This document shows positions 15,903-24,815 of a DNA stretch of 64,000 nt, piece by piece. Numbering within the stretch: position 1 is the stretch's first letter; every line of letters begins with the position of its first letter. The notes under the pieces are model-generated. The model searched no databases. It had not been told where the DNA came from and saw only the letters and a program-made list of their open reading frames with translations. Position numbers and translations under genes: made by a program. Origin of the DNA: Marivirga aurantiaca (GTDB taxonomy: Bacteria > Bacteroidota > Bacteroidia > Cytophagales > Cyclobacteriaceae); the NCBI RefSeq assembly GCF_016679925.1, contig NZ_JAEQBW010000010.1, positions 1 to 64,000 on the forward strand, read 5' to 3'.

Positions 15903-15922
15903 CAAAACCATATGTGGTTTTG
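15903..15922. promoter_or_regulatory. Inverted repeat CAAAACCA-TATG-TGGTTTTG at the nqrF promoter
   Basis: Perfect 8-bp arms with a 4-bp centre begin 12 bp upstream of the nqrF -7 element, where an activator or repressor could act on RNA polymerase. No T-tract follows, so it is less likely a terminator for the radical SAM gene ending at 15992. Confidence 0.45.
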
Positions 15923-15991
15923 ATATATTTTTTAAATCCATTTCAGATGGCTAACATTTTGTGCCCTTAAAAAGTTGTGGATTTCCCGGGA

Positions 15992-16975
15992 TTATTTGAA
16001 TAAAGCTTTTTTCCACATTCCTTTCATTGTATTGTACTTGAAAGTAGATGGTAAGGCTTTCCAAAAATATTTATTTAATTCCACAGCAAAAGAAGGCTGC
16101 ATATAACAGTTAATAGCACACCCTTCACATTCCGGCAACCGACCTTCCAAAGCAATTAACTGTTGTACTTCCCGGGTTTCATACAGTGCCGCTAATTTTT
16201 GTTCGATAGGAAATTTCTTCTTACCCAAATGGTAACATGGTAATACCAATTCATTATGAGGTGAGATTACAACTGTGGAACTTGCTGCCTTGCATACCGG
16301 GTCTATCACTTTATTCCCTCCATCTTTTCTTAACTGAATAAACCCTTCATTTAAATAAACATTTTTTTTCCTGCCCATTTTACTGATTATTTCCAGGTTC
16401 TCTGCCGTAAGCCCTCCTCCTGTTTCTACTTCATTGTAATCAAAAACAGGATTAATGATCAATACTAAATTATTGGGCAAGCATATTTTGGTATATACGT
16501 CCTCCAATTCATTCATATTCTCATTCATGGCTGTAAATAAAATGTCAGGCCTTTCCCCTAGCTGATGTGCTATATCTATTGACTGCATAACGAAATCATA
16601 ACAAGCCACACCCCGCGCTTTATCATGTATTTCTTTATTATATGCATCCAGGGAAAAATGGAGCATGTCTACTAATCCTTTCAATGCTTTTGCTTTTTTT
16701 GGGTAAAGTAATCCATTGGTGGTAATAGTTGTCAAAAAACCTAAATCCTTGGCTAGTTTTAGAAAAATGTCGATTTCACGATGCAAGAGGGGTTCCCCAC
16801 CAGTGAAATCAATAATTTTTACACCCATTTTTTTTAAGGCCAAGAGATTGGCCTCCACATCCTGCACTTTAATGTAAGGGCTTGGCTTTTCCCATATATC
16901 GCAAAAGTGACACGTAGCATTGCATCTATAAGTGACATAATAATTGCACAAAATCGGCTTTTGGATGAGTCGCAT
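15992..16975 (-). CDS. Radical SAM protein with SPASM-like C-terminal cysteines
   Basis: A 327-residue radical SAM enzyme. The CxxxCxxC cluster is RCNATCHFC (Cys18, Cys22, Cys25), followed by FTGGEPLLHREID (SAM-binding GGEP) and TTNGLLYPKKA. The C-terminal part has DPVCKAASS, LPCYHLGK and PECEGCAINCYM, resembling an abbreviated SPASM/Twitch auxiliary-cluster domain. Such proteins modify peptides or small molecules; no precursor peptide or partner is visible next to it. It is divergent from the HEAT-like gene at 17024, with only 48 bp between starts. The function remains open. Confidence 0.88.
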   Translation of the reverse strand: MRLIQKPILCNYYVTYRCNATCHFCDIWEKPSPYIKVQDVEANLLALKKMGVKIIDFTGGEPLLHREIDIFLKLAKDLGFLTTITTNGLLYPKKAKALKGLVDMLHFSLDAYNKEIHDKARGVACYDFVMQSIDIAHQLGERPDILFTAMNENMNELEDVYTKICLPNNLVLIINPVFDYNEVETGGGLTAENLEIISKMGRKKNVYLNEGFIQLRKDGGNKVIDPVCKAASSTVVISPHNELVLPCYHLGKKKFPIEQKLAALYETREVQQLIALEGRLPECEGCAINCYMQPSFAVELNKYFWKALPSTFKYNTMKGMWKKALFK

Positions 16976-17023
16976 GCTGTAAAACTATGAAGTTTACATG
17001 ATAAGCACTAATATTATAATGTT

Positions 17024-17548
17024 ATGACTGATCTAAGTAAAATTTTACTCTCTGCAGATACTTTCTCCAAACAAGAAGCTGAAAAAGTAGCTGAAAGAAT
17101 ATTAAGAGACGAAGGTCATCTTGATGAATTATTGTCGATTTTCATTAAAGAAAATATTCGCCTAACCCAAAGAGCAGCATTGGTACTATGCTACTTTGCG
17201 GAGCAAAAACCGGATTTACTTATTCCTTACCTTAAATACATGTTAGAGAACTTATATAAAAATCCTACAGATGCTGTAAAGCGAAACACCCTTCGTATTT
17301 TACAATTTGTCGCTTTACCTACAAAATATCATGAGATGGCAATAGACAAATGTTTCCAATATTTGGAAAACAAAAAAGAAGCTATTGCTATCCAGGTATT
17401 TGCCATGACAGTTTTATCCAATATAGTAAGTGATTATCCTGAATTGAAAAGAGAATTAAAGATGTTACTTGAAAACAGAATACTCCATGGATCAGCAGGT
17501 TTTCAATCAAGAGGAAAGAAAATTCTGAAAAAGTTAAACAGATGTTAA
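17024..17548 (+). CDS. HEAT/armadillo-like helical protein, function unknown
   Basis: A 174-residue all-helical protein. Paired helices such as LTQRAALVLCYFAEQKPDLLIPYLKYMLENL and DAVKRNTLRILQFVALP, then EAIAIQVFAMTVLSNIVSDYPELKRELKMLLE, have the spacing of HEAT repeats. There is no signal peptide, membrane segment or catalytic motif. Relatives in this phylum are sometimes annotated as adenylosuccinate lyase, but nothing here resembles that enzyme. It stands alone, divergent from the radical SAM gene and closed by a terminator. A scaffold or protein-interaction role is only an inference from the fold. Confidence 0.75.
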   Translation: MTDLSKILLSADTFSKQEAEKVAERILRDEGHLDELLSIFIKENIRLTQRAALVLCYFAEQKPDLLIPYLKYMLENLYKNPTDAVKRNTLRILQFVALPTKYHEMAIDKCFQYLENKKEAIAIQVFAMTVLSNIVSDYPELKRELKMLLENRILHGSAGFQSRGKKILKKLNRC

Positions 17549-17572
17549 CCTCTTTAGAGGGAGGGGTTAAAA

Positions 17573-17598
17573 AAAAGCAATCAAATATGATTGCTTTT
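17573..17598. terminator. Bidirectional terminator between HEAT-like gene and accD
   Basis: AAAAGCAATCA and TGATTGCTTTT form an 11-bp perfect stem around an AATA loop, with A- and T-tracts on both sides. The two genes converge here. Confidence 0.85.
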
Positions 17599-17682
17599 AG
17601 TGTCTCAGACAAATCAGGAGTGAGTTATAAATACTCCGGATAGTTACATACCGATGAATCTAAGATAGTAGTTATGAAAAAA

Positions 17683-18522
17683 TCAATCTATCATTTTCAA
17701 TAAAGTGGTCAGTTTAGTTTTTAATTGTCTTCTGTCAACAATAAAATCAAGGAAACCATGATCAAGTACAAACTCAGAACTTTGGAAACCTTTTGGTAAA
17801 TCCTTTCCTATGGTTTCACGAATTACCCGTGGTCCTGCAAAACCAATCAGGGCTCCAGGTTCAGCAATATTAAAGTCGCCTAACATGGCATAAGAGGCAG
17901 TAACACCGCCTGTTGTAGGATCAGTTAACAAAGATATGTATGGGACTTTGGCTTCTGACAATTGTGCCAGTTTAGCAGAAGTTTTGGCCATCTGCATTAA
18001 TGAAAAGCCTGCTTCCATCATTCTGGCACCTCCTGATTTGGAAATCATTAAGAATGGCACTTTCTTTTTAATAGAGTATTCAATGGCCCGGGCAATTTTT
18101 TCACCTACAACTGACCCCATGGATCCGCCAATAAATGAGAAATCCATACAAGCTATACAAATAGGCAAGCCATTTATTTTACCGTGGGCTGACCGTACTG
18201 CATCTTTTAAATCGGCTTTTTCCTGAGTTTGTTTGATTCGGATGGGATAGGGTTTACTATCCACAAACTCCAATGGATCTCCGGATGTCATATCCTTATC
18301 CATTTCAGTGAATTTGTTGTCGTCAAAAAGAATTTCAAAATATTCTTTAGACCCAATCCTTACGTGATATTCATCATCCGGGCAAACATACGCATTTTGC
18401 TTGAGCTCACGCATGTGGATGATTTTACCGTTAGGGGTTTTGTACCATAAACCATCCGGGGCTTCTTTTTTATCTTCAGTACGAGTTGTTATTCCTTTAT
18501 TTTGTCGCTTAAACCAAGCCAT
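17683..18522 (-). CDS. accD: Acetyl-CoA carboxylase carboxyltransferase subunit beta
   Basis: Beta half of the carboxyltransferase that moves CO2 from carboxybiotin to acetyl-CoA in fatty-acid synthesis. The 279-residue protein has the crotonase-fold signatures [41 protein letters not shown] and [16 protein letters not shown]. The N-terminal zinc ribbon is missing its cysteines: where E. coli has CxxC and CPKC, this reads TPNG and CPDD, so only one Cys remains. The rest of the ribbon ([19 protein letters not shown]) is still alignable. I believe this loss is shared by Bacteroidota AccD. It is a single-gene unit here; accA is not in view. Confidence 0.95.
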   Translation of the reverse strand: MAWFKRQNKGITTRTEDKKEAPDGLWYKTPNGKIIHMRELKQNAYVCPDDEYHVRIGSKEYFEILFDDNKFTEMDKDMTSGDPLEFVDSKPYPIRIKQTQEKADLKDAVRSAHGKINGLPICIACMDFSFIGGSMGSVVGEKIARAIEYSIKKKVPFLMISKSGGARMMEAGFSLMQMAKTSAKLAQLSEAKVPYISLLTDPTTGGVTASYAMLGDFNIAEPGALIGFAGPRVIRETIGKDLPKGFQSSEFVLDHGFLDFIVDRRQLKTKLTTLLKMID

Positions 18523-18572
18523 ATAGTCATTTTTTAATCAAGAAATATGATCGATTTCTTTCAATTGAAGGA

Positions 18573-18605
18573 CAAAGATAATCTAATTGGTATTGATTTG
18601 CCAAA
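18573..18605 (-). promoter_or_regulatory. Promoter of accD (TTTG-N21-TATCTTTG)
   Basis: TATCTTTG at 18580-18573 on the minus strand lies 50 bp before the ATG, with TTTG 21 bp further upstream. The rest of 18523-18817 holds no gene; a plus-strand TATTTTTG at 18700-18707 is a weak candidate promoter for the small lipoprotein gene. Confidence 0.5.
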
Positions 18606-18817
18606 GAACTCTTTCAAATCCGTCCATTCAATCTTATTTTAAATTCACTCATAGCATAAATTTTTATGACTGAAATTTCACATCTGAACTAAAATCACTT
18701 ATTTTTGATTTATATTGGCAGATATTATAATTTGTAGATGAACATTCTATTTTTTAAGATTAAATACGGGATCTACACGACAAAAGATTTTTTACCTGAA
18801 CAAATAATAGCCGAATT

Positions 18818-19003
18818 ATGCTAAAAAAAAGCCTTTTTGCCCTCCTATCATTTTTCCTTGTCATATACCTTTCATCCTGTAGTCATACGGTAAGAACCAC
18901 CCAATCACAGCAAACCTGGAACGAGTACAAATCGATCAATAAAAAAAGCGTTAAAAAAACTCAAGACTACAGAAGCAAGAAAAACAGAAAAAAAAGATAT
19001 TAA
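18818..19003 (+). CDS. Small basic lipoprotein
   Basis: A 61-residue protein with a lipoprotein signal peptide (KKSLFALLSFFLVIYLSSC); Cys21 is the lipidation site. The mature part is only about 40 residues and extremely basic (KSINKKSVKKTQDYRSKKNRKKRY), suggesting contact with peptidoglycan, lipopolysaccharide or nucleic acid. There is no similarity I can name. It stands alone between accD (divergent) and the TetR gene. The sharp lipobox argues against a chance reading frame. Confidence 0.65.
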   Translation: MLKKSLFALLSFFLVIYLSSCSHTVRTTQSQQTWNEYKSINKKSVKKTQDYRSKKNRKKRY

Positions 19004-19253
19004 AACACTGATGTTCTTACTCCTGGCATCAAACAAAGCCCTCCAGCAATCGTAGAATAGTATTTCGGAAGGTTGGTTAAAGTGAAATCCTGAGGGTTTT
19101 AAACTACAATTAGTCCTATGGTATTTTTCATTAAAAAAAGAAACTGATGGAGCTAATTGTGGTCGTAAAACAGTTATTTCAAGATTAAGATACACTCGTG
19201 ATAGTATTTATCCACTGTAGTATTTGGTTAAGAAATTAAATTGAAGCAAATTA

Positions 19254-19273
19254 CGGAATGAACGTTCATTCCG
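19254..19273. promoter_or_regulatory. 20-bp perfect palindrome CGGAATGAACGTTCATTCCG, likely TetR operator
   Basis: A fully symmetric site with the TGAACGTTCA-type core seen in many TetR/AcrR operators. It covers the start codon of the TetR gene (ATG at 19258), so binding would block both transcription and leader clearance. It is strong evidence for autoregulation of the TetR-ketosynthase pair. Confidence 0.7.
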
Positions 19274-19857
19274 CTATCAAAAACAAGATCGACAAGAAAT
19301 CATTAATACTTAACACCACCTTAGTCTGCATATCAGAATTCGGTTTTCATGGTACACCAATATCCATGATTGCTGAAAAAGCAGGAATTGGAGCAGGTAC
19401 GATATATCGGTATTTTGAAAATAAGGAAGCATTAATCAACGAGCTCTTTCTGGAAATCAAAAGAGATGTAATGGCTCAGATGTTGAAAGACTACGATAGC
19501 TCACTCGATTTTAAAAGTCGTTTTAAACATTTATGGATGAATCTTATTTCTTACTTCATGAAACATCCTCAGGAATTTCAATTTATTGAACAACATCGTT
19601 ATGCATCATATATGAGCATGCTCACCAGAGAAGAAAGTTTTATGATCATGTCTCCGGTAATGATGTTTTTTATTGAAGCTAAAAGGGAAAAAGCTATAAA
19701 GGACTTGCCCTTGTACACTATTATTTCCCTCGCCTACGGCCCCATTACTTCCTTAGCTAAGCTGCAAATAGATCATCAGCAAAATTTAAGCGCAGAAAGA
19801 ATAGATCAGGCTGCCAATGCCTGTTGGGATGCCGTAAGATTAATTGAGCGGAGTTAG
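19258..19857 (+). CDS. TetR/AcrR family transcriptional regulator
   Basis: A 199-residue repressor. The N-terminal helix-turn-helix is TPISMIAEKAGIGAGTIYRYFENKEALINELF (about 36-67), the canonical TetR recognition motif. The C-terminal half is an all-helical ligand pocket without a clear sensor signature. The start codon is embedded in a perfect 20-bp palindrome; no later Met gives a complete HTH, so the ATG at 19258 is kept. The ketosynthase gene follows after 27 bp in the same direction, and co-regulation by this protein is the natural reading. The ligand might be an acyl-CoA or acyl-ACP, but that is speculative. Confidence 0.9.
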   Translation: MNVHSAIKNKIDKKSLILNTTLVCISEFGFHGTPISMIAEKAGIGAGTIYRYFENKEALINELFLEIKRDVMAQMLKDYDSSLDFKSRFKHLWMNLISYFMKHPQEFQFIEQHRYASYMSMLTREESFMIMSPVMMFFIEAKREKAIKDLPLYTIISLAYGPITSLAKLQIDHQQNLSAERIDQAANACWDAVRLIERS

Positions 19858-19884
19858 AAAGTTTAGAAGCATTAATTGATAATT

Positions 19885-20961
19885 ATGAAAACACCTAATA
19901 TAATATTTAATGGTACCGGATCTTATATTCCATCAAAAATAATCTCCAATGAAGATTTCCTGGACCATACATTCTATACAGAAGATGGGAAACTCTTTGA
20001 TATTTCAAATGAGGAAATCATCAGGAAATTTGAAAAAATAACAGGGATACAGGAAAGAAGGTATGCAGAAAAGGAACAATTAAATTCTGACCTTGGGTAT
20101 GAGGCTGCAAAGAAAGCTTTGGCCAACAGCAGTATAGACAAAGAAGAACTGGACTATATCATTTATGCACAAAACTTTGGAGATATAGTTTATGATACCA
20201 ACCGGGTTGACAATGTCCCTAGCCTGGCTGCCAAAGTAAAACATAAACTACAGATCAAAAATCCGGATGTGGTATGTTATGATCTGATATTTGGTTGTCC
20301 AGGGTGGCTTCAAGGTGTCATTCAGGCTTATCAAATGATTTTAAGCGGGTTCTGCAGGAATGTAATGGTTATAGGTGGGGAAACTTTGAGCCGGACACTT
20401 GATCCTCATGACAGGGATTCAATGATATTTTCAGATGGCGCTGGTGCCACCATAGTATCCGCATCTTATGATGATGACAGAAAAGGTATTTTAGGGTTTG
20501 CCAACAGAACAGATGCTGATGAAGAATTGAATTTCCTGGCGATGGGGAAATCCAATAATCCTGCATTGGCCAATGGCAGCAAATACATTAAAATGAAAGG
20601 CCGTAAAATATACGAGTATTCACTGGATAAAGTGGCCAGTGGCATTCAGGTGGCACTAAAGAGATCCGGCATCCTATTGGAAGAAGTCAAAAAAGTGCTG
20701 ATCCACCAGGCCAATCAGAAAATGGATGAGGCTATTTTGAGGAAGTTGGGAGAACTCTACAACTTGCCACTAAATGGTGAAAATCTGATGCCCATGACAA
20801 TCCAGAAATTCGGTAATAATTCAGTGGCTACTATTCCTGTAATGCTTGACATGTTGCTAAACAAAAAAATGGAAGGCCATTCCATTAAAGAAGGTGATGA
20901 TATTATCATGGCATCAGTGGGTGCAGGAATGCATATTAATGCTGTGGTTTACAGGGTTTAA
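19885..20961 (+). CDS. FabH-like 3-oxoacyl-ACP synthase III
   Basis: A 358-residue type III ketosynthase that condenses an acyl-CoA starter with a malonyl-ACP extender. The catalytic triad is readable: Cys138 in IFGCPGWLQG, His274 in LIHQANQKM and Asn311 in FGNNSVATIP. The Cys context (GCPGW rather than ACAGF) departs from housekeeping FabH, and the N-terminus has an insert (DEDFLDHTFYTEDGKLFDI-like). That suggests a specialised starter, for example long-chain, branched or secondary-metabolite. The ATG at 19885 (MKTPNIIF) is preferred over a TTG nine bases earlier. It forms a unit with the TetR gene; no fab cluster surrounds it. Confidence 0.88.
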   Translation: MKTPNIIFNGTGSYIPSKIISNEDFLDHTFYTEDGKLFDISNEEIIRKFEKITGIQERRYAEKEQLNSDLGYEAAKKALANSSIDKEELDYIIYAQNFGDIVYDTNRVDNVPSLAAKVKHKLQIKNPDVVCYDLIFGCPGWLQGVIQAYQMILSGFCRNVMVIGGETLSRTLDPHDRDSMIFSDGAGATIVSASYDDDRKGILGFANRTDADEELNFLAMGKSNNPALANGSKYIKMKGRKIYEYSLDKVASGIQVALKRSGILLEEVKKVLIHQANQKMDEAILRKLGELYNLPLNGENLMPMTIQKFGNNSVATIPVMLDMLLNKKMEGHSIKEGDDIIMASVGAGMHINAVVYRV

Positions 20962-21103
20962 CAAGCCTGTACTTCATATGAAGCATTTATTTCTGAACAT
21001 TTGAAAAGGAATTTAGTTTTTGAAAATCCGTATTTCTAAATGTAACGTAAATGCGGGAACGTGAAACCAGACATAATTTAATCTTTAGGGCAATGATTAT
21101 AAA

Positions 21104-21610
21104 ATGCGAGCTTCTAAATTAAAACAGATGAAATTCATTGGAAAAACAGTGATGGTGATTTTATCCCTGGTGATATCGATGGCTTGTGAGCCGGGTCTGG
21201 TTGATGATGACCCAATGACTCCTCAATCCGGTACACAAGAAAACACCACTATTTTACTGGAGGGAAATATTTCTACTCAATCAACTGAATGGGTTTACAC
21301 CAAATCTTCACCAATAAGCATCCCTCAAAGTAAAATAGACTCTATTATTTTCCAGGCTCCATTAAGAAGCGTAAATGCCAGTCCAGGAGCCGAGGCAATT
21401 TTATTTGATGAATCAAATGGAAATAAAATCAATTCGTCACTGGTCATTTCTACAATCCGCTACACTATACAAAATAAAAGGTCAGCCAATTTAAAAGGTT
21501 ATTTTTCTTCAGGAGATTATTTATTGAAAGTAGGATTACGATCACAGTCATCCGACAATCCTGTTGCCATGCCTTATGAAGCCAAATTAATTATTTATTA
21601 CCAGCCCTAA
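21104..21610 (+). CDS. Lipoprotein of unknown function
   Basis: A 168-residue secreted protein. The signal peptide KFIGKTVMVILSLVISMAC ends in a lipobox with Cys28, followed by an acidic stretch EPGLVDDDPMTP of the kind that directs Bacteroidota lipoproteins to the surface. The mature domain is beta-rich (WVYTKSSPISIPQSKIDSIIFQAP; AKLIIYYQP) and could be a small immunoglobulin-like fold. No family is recognised. A second ATG at 21128 (MKFIGK) is an equally likely start. Its last four bases overlap the end of the convergent methyltransferase gene. Confidence 0.75.
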   Translation: MRASKLKQMKFIGKTVMVILSLVISMACEPGLVDDDPMTPQSGTQENTTILLEGNISTQSTEWVYTKSSPISIPQSKIDSIIFQAPLRSVNASPGAEAILFDESNGNKINSSLVISTIRYTIQNKRSANLKGYFSSGDYLLKVGLRSQSSDNPVAMPYEAKLIIYYQP

Positions 21611-22116
21611 TTGCCTCTCAGGATTTCATACAAAGCAATTGACAAAGCACTCACTACATTAATAGAAGAATTGTTCCCGAACAACGATATGTGAACCGAA
21701 TGAGGTATTTCTAATAAACTGGCCTCAGAAATGCCTTTCCGTTCCGACCCTATTACCAATGCTACTTTAGCATAATCGGCAAATGAGAATTCCTGAACAG
21801 GAATACTTTCTTTTGTAATTTCCAACGCCACTACTTCATATTGTTGTTTTATTAAATCCTCAAGGACTATCAACGTACTTTCGCTAAAGCTAAAATCTAT
21901 TTTTTGGTAGGTGTTTCTTGAAGCTCGTTTCACTTTTGTCGTGAGGTCTATTCCATGCGGCCCGGTAAAATACACCTTCTTCACCGCAAAAGCCTCTGCC
22001 ACTCTAAGCACCATGCCTACATTTTCAGGGGTGCGGAGATTCTCAGCAATGATAACCAGTGGTTTATTATGCTCACTATTCACAACATCCTGATGTTGTT
22101 TCTGCAACTCTTCCAT
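21607..22116 (-). CDS. TrmH/SpoU family RNA 2'-O-methyltransferase
   Basis: A SPOUT methyltransferase using S-adenosylmethionine. The 169-residue protein is a catalytic domain only and shows the three SpoU motifs: ENLRTPENVGMVLRVAEAF (about 25-43), VALVIGSERKGIS (about 117-129) and HISLFGNNSSINVVSALSIALYE (about 141-163). The third motif forms the trefoil knot. There is no N-terminal substrate-binding domain as in RlmB, so the RNA target (tRNA or rRNA) cannot be told. Start at 22116 follows a well-spaced promoter. It converges on the lipoprotein gene with a 4-bp overlap of stops. Confidence 0.9.
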   Translation of the reverse strand: MEELQKQHQDVVNSEHNKPLVIIAENLRTPENVGMVLRVAEAFAVKKVYFTGPHGIDLTTKVKRASRNTYQKIDFSFSESTLIVLEDLIKQQYEVVALEITKESIPVQEFSFADYAKVALVIGSERKGISEASLLEIPHSVHISLFGNNSSINVVSALSIALYEILRGN

Positions 22117-22155
22117 TCTTTGAGATTACCTTATTTTCTCCATCTGTGAATTCTT

Positions 22156-22188
22156 CAAAAATAGTTTTCATCCGCCATCCGGTTCAAA
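22156..22188 (-). promoter_or_regulatory. Promoter of the TrmH-family gene (TTTG-N21-TATTTTTG)
   Basis: TATTTTTG at 22163-22156 and TTTG at 22188-22185 on the minus strand, 21 bp apart, lie about 40 bp above the ATG. Confidence 0.5.
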
Positions 22189-22319
22189 AAACATGACGCA
22201 ATATCTAGATTAAATAATCAAAATGCCATAATGTCAGTAAATAATAAGAGATTAAATATTGGCACATCCATTGTTATAAATCTCAAAAAGAAATTAGAAA
22301 AAGCAAAAATTAATATATC

Positions 22320-24239
22320 ATGGGAAAAATTATTGGAATAGACTTAGGTACAACTAACTCCTGTGTTGCGGTTATGGAGGGGAATGAACCCGTTGTAATC
22401 CCAAACAGCGAAGGAAAAAGAACCACGCCATCCATTGTGGCATTTTTAGATGACGGAAAAGGTGAAAGAAAAGTAGGTGATCCTGCCAAAAGACAGGCTA
22501 TCACCAATCCTCATAATACTGTATCATCTGTAAAAAGATTCATGGGTAAAAAATTCTCTGAAATTACTGACGAGAAGAAAATGGCCTCTTACGTAGTGGA
22601 GAAAGGAAACAACGACACAGTAAGGGTGAAAATAGGTGACAGAACTTATACTCCACAGGAACTTTCAGCAATGATCTTGCAGAAAATGAAAGCTACTGCT
22701 GAGGATTATTTAGGACATGAGGTAACAGAAGCAGTTATTACTGTGCCTGCCTATTTTAACGATGCAGAAAGACAAGCTACTAAAGAAGCCGGTCAGATTG
22801 CAGGATTGGAAGTGAAAAGAATTATCAACGAGCCTACCGCAGCTTCATTAGCTTACGGTATGGATAAGAGAGATAAAGACATGACCATCGCAGTTTATGA
22901 CTTAGGTGGTGGTACTTTTGATATATCTGTATTGGAATTAGGTGAAGGTGTTTTTGAAGTAAAGTCTACCAATGGTGATGTGCACTTAGGTGGTGATGAC
23001 TTTGACCAGGTAATTATCAACTGGTTAGCTGATGAGTTTAAAAATGATGAAGGACTGGATTTAAGAAAAGATCCAATGGCTCTTCAGAGATTAAAAGAAG
23101 CTGCTGAAAAAGCTAAAATTGAATTATCAAGTTCAAGCAGCACTGAAATCAACTTGCCATATATTATGCCTGTTGATGGCGTGCCTAAACACCTGGTAAG
23201 AACATTGAGTCGTTCTAAGTTTGAGCAATTAGCAGACAGCCTGATCAAAAGATCAATGGAGCCTGTGAAAAAAGCATTGCAAGATGCAGGCATATCTCCA
23301 TCTGATATTGATGAGGTAATATTGGTAGGTGGATCTACAAGAATCCCGAGAATTCAGGAAGAAGTAGAGAAATTCTTCGGCAGAAAACCTTCTAAAGGTG
23401 TAAACCCTGATGAGGTAGTTGCCATTGGTGCAGCTATTCAAGGTGGTGTATTGACCGGAGAAGTAAAAGACGTATTATTATTGGATGTTACTCCGCTTTC
23501 TTTAGGTATTGAAACAATGGGTGGTGTAATGACTAAATTAATTGAGTCTAACACTACTATTCCTTCTAAGAAATCAGAAACATTTAGTACTGCATCTGAG
23601 AATCAGCCTTCAGTGGAGATTCATGTATTGCAGGGTGAGAGGTCAATGGCCAAGGATAACAGAACCATTGGTAAGTTTCACTTAGACGGAATACCACCAG
23701 CACCAAGAGGAGTACCTCAAATTGAAGTAACTTTCGATATTGATGCCAACGGTATTTTGAATGTTTCTGCCAAAGACAAAGGTACTGGCAAAGAGCAAAA
23801 AATCAGGATCGAGGCTTCTTCCGGATTATCTGAAGCAGAAATCGAAAAAATGAAGAAAGAAGCGGAAGCTAATGCTGAGACTGATAAAAAAGAAAGAGAG
23901 AAAATTGATAAAATCAATCAGGCTGACTCTTTAGTATTCCAGACTGAGAAGCAAATGAAAGAATTTGGAGACAAACTTTCAGAAGGCAATAAAACGGCCA
24001 TCAATGACGCATTAGCTAAATTGAAAGAAGCGCATAGCAAGCAGGATGTTGAAGCAATTGATCCAGCAATGGAAGCTTTAAACAACGCATGGCAGGCTGC
24101 TTCCCAGGAAATCTATCAGGCGCAGCAAGCTGAAGGTGGCGCTCAGGGCGGCACTGAAGGTCAGCCGGAAGGTAAAACTGATGACAGCGTAGATGACGTT
24201 GAATACGAAGAAGTAAATGATGACAAAGAGTCTAAGTAA
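22320..24239 (+). CDS. dnaK: Molecular chaperone DnaK (Hsp70)
   Basis: ATP-driven chaperone, 639 residues, full length. It has the N-terminal signature [19 protein letters not shown], the second Hsp70 motif [18 protein letters not shown] and the third [17 protein letters not shown]. The substrate-binding domain includes [17 protein letters not shown], and a Glu/Asp-rich C-terminus ([19 protein letters not shown]) replaces the enterobacterial EEVKDKK type. It is monocistronic here: grpE and dnaJ are absent, unlike in many phyla. No CIRCE element is seen upstream. A strong terminator follows. The J-domain membrane protein at 36392 could be a partner. Confidence 0.98.
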   Translation: MGKIIGIDLGTTNSCVAVMEGNEPVVIPNSEGKRTTPSIVAFLDDGKGERKVGDPAKRQAITNPHNTVSSVKRFMGKKFSEITDEKKMASYVVEKGNNDTVRVKIGDRTYTPQELSAMILQKMKATAEDYLGHEVTEAVITVPAYFNDAERQATKEAGQIAGLEVKRIINEPTAASLAYGMDKRDKDMTIAVYDLGGGTFDISVLELGEGVFEVKSTNGDVHLGGDDFDQVIINWLADEFKNDEGLDLRKDPMALQRLKEAAEKAKIELSSSSSTEINLPYIMPVDGVPKHLVRTLSRSKFEQLADSLIKRSMEPVKKALQDAGISPSDIDEVILVGGSTRIPRIQEEVEKFFGRKPSKGVNPDEVVAIGAAIQGGVLTGEVKDVLLLDVTPLSLGIETMGGVMTKLIESNTTIPSKKSETFSTASENQPSVEIHVLQGERSMAKDNRTIGKFHLDGIPPAPRGVPQIEVTFDIDANGILNVSAKDKGTGKEQKIRIEASSGLSEAEIEKMKKEAEANAETDKKEREKIDKINQADSLVFQTEKQMKEFGDKLSEGNKTAINDALAKLKEAHSKQDVEAIDPAMEALNNAWQAASQEIYQAQQAEGGAQGGTEGQPEGKTDDSVDDVEYEEVNDDKESK

Positions 24240-24298
24240 TTTTAGATGAAAGGTGCTAGAGTCTAAATCTTAGACTTTAGACTTCAAATATAAATTTT

Positions 24299-24333
24299 AA
24301 GCCCCTCGGGAAATTTCCCGAGGGGCTTTTTTA
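24299..24333 (+). terminator. Intrinsic terminator of dnaK
   Basis: The 26 bases 24301-24326 form a perfect palindrome (13-bp arms GCCCCTCGGGAAA and its complement), flanked by AA and followed by TTTTTT. It is one of the strongest hairpins in the window. Confidence 0.92.
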
Positions 24334-24815
24334 TGATCATTATGCGCCCATACAATTCCAAGAAGCATTAAATTTCCCTTCATACCCAGATTAGGCCGAA
24401 CTTAACATAAAGAGCTATTTTAAGCTAATCAAAATTTCCCAAAACACTATTTATTTCACTCCTACGGAGCTTTTTTGTATGTCTGTATTTTCTATTAGGG
24501 TATTACCCCTATGGGGCAAATGAACGTGGCAACTATAAGTAAGTATAAACAATTTCACAGCCCAAACTACCACACATTGTTCAAATTAAAGAAGCCTGAA
24601 ATTCAAATTTATACATTTAAGAAATATTGCTTAAGGCATTCACCACAGCTCCAGAGGAGCCTGATCATACTAGTTAGTCATTACAACCGAACCAAAGCTC
24701 CAGAGGAGTGACATGATTTTTAATCCTGATTGCTTCAGTTTAAACATTCAGGTTCTTAGGGCATACCATATTCAATATGGCTCCTGATAATTTCCGTTTA
24801 ACTATCGCAAAATCT
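24334..24815. other. Gene-free stretch with clustered short hyphenated palindromes
   Basis: Between dnaK and the lipid kinase gene four similar short elements occur within 250 bp: ACTCCTACGGAGC (near 24459-24470), CCCCTATGGGGC (near 24505), GCTCCAGAGGAGC (24648-24660) and GCTCCAGAGGAGT (24697-24709). Each is a 5-bp inverted pair around a 2-4-bp centre. They look like a degraded dispersed-repeat cluster. A 66-codon reading frame (24511-24711) runs through these repeats and is not believed. Confidence 0.6.

Noticed and set aside
18905-19195. 96-codon reading frame on the minus strand
   Set aside because: It overlaps the small lipoprotein gene in antisense and intergenic DNA; no motif or promoter supports it, although a decayed gene remnant cannot be excluded.
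22117-22319. Search for a CIRCE or other heat-shock operator upstream of dnaK
   Set aside because: No 9-bp inverted repeat with a 9-bp spacer was found, and no TAnnTTTG element with good spacing.
24511-24711. 66-codon reading frame on the plus strand after dnaK
   Set aside because: It spans the palindromic repeat cluster and its end is made by the repeated CTCCAGAGGAG sequence; no leader, no conserved motif.
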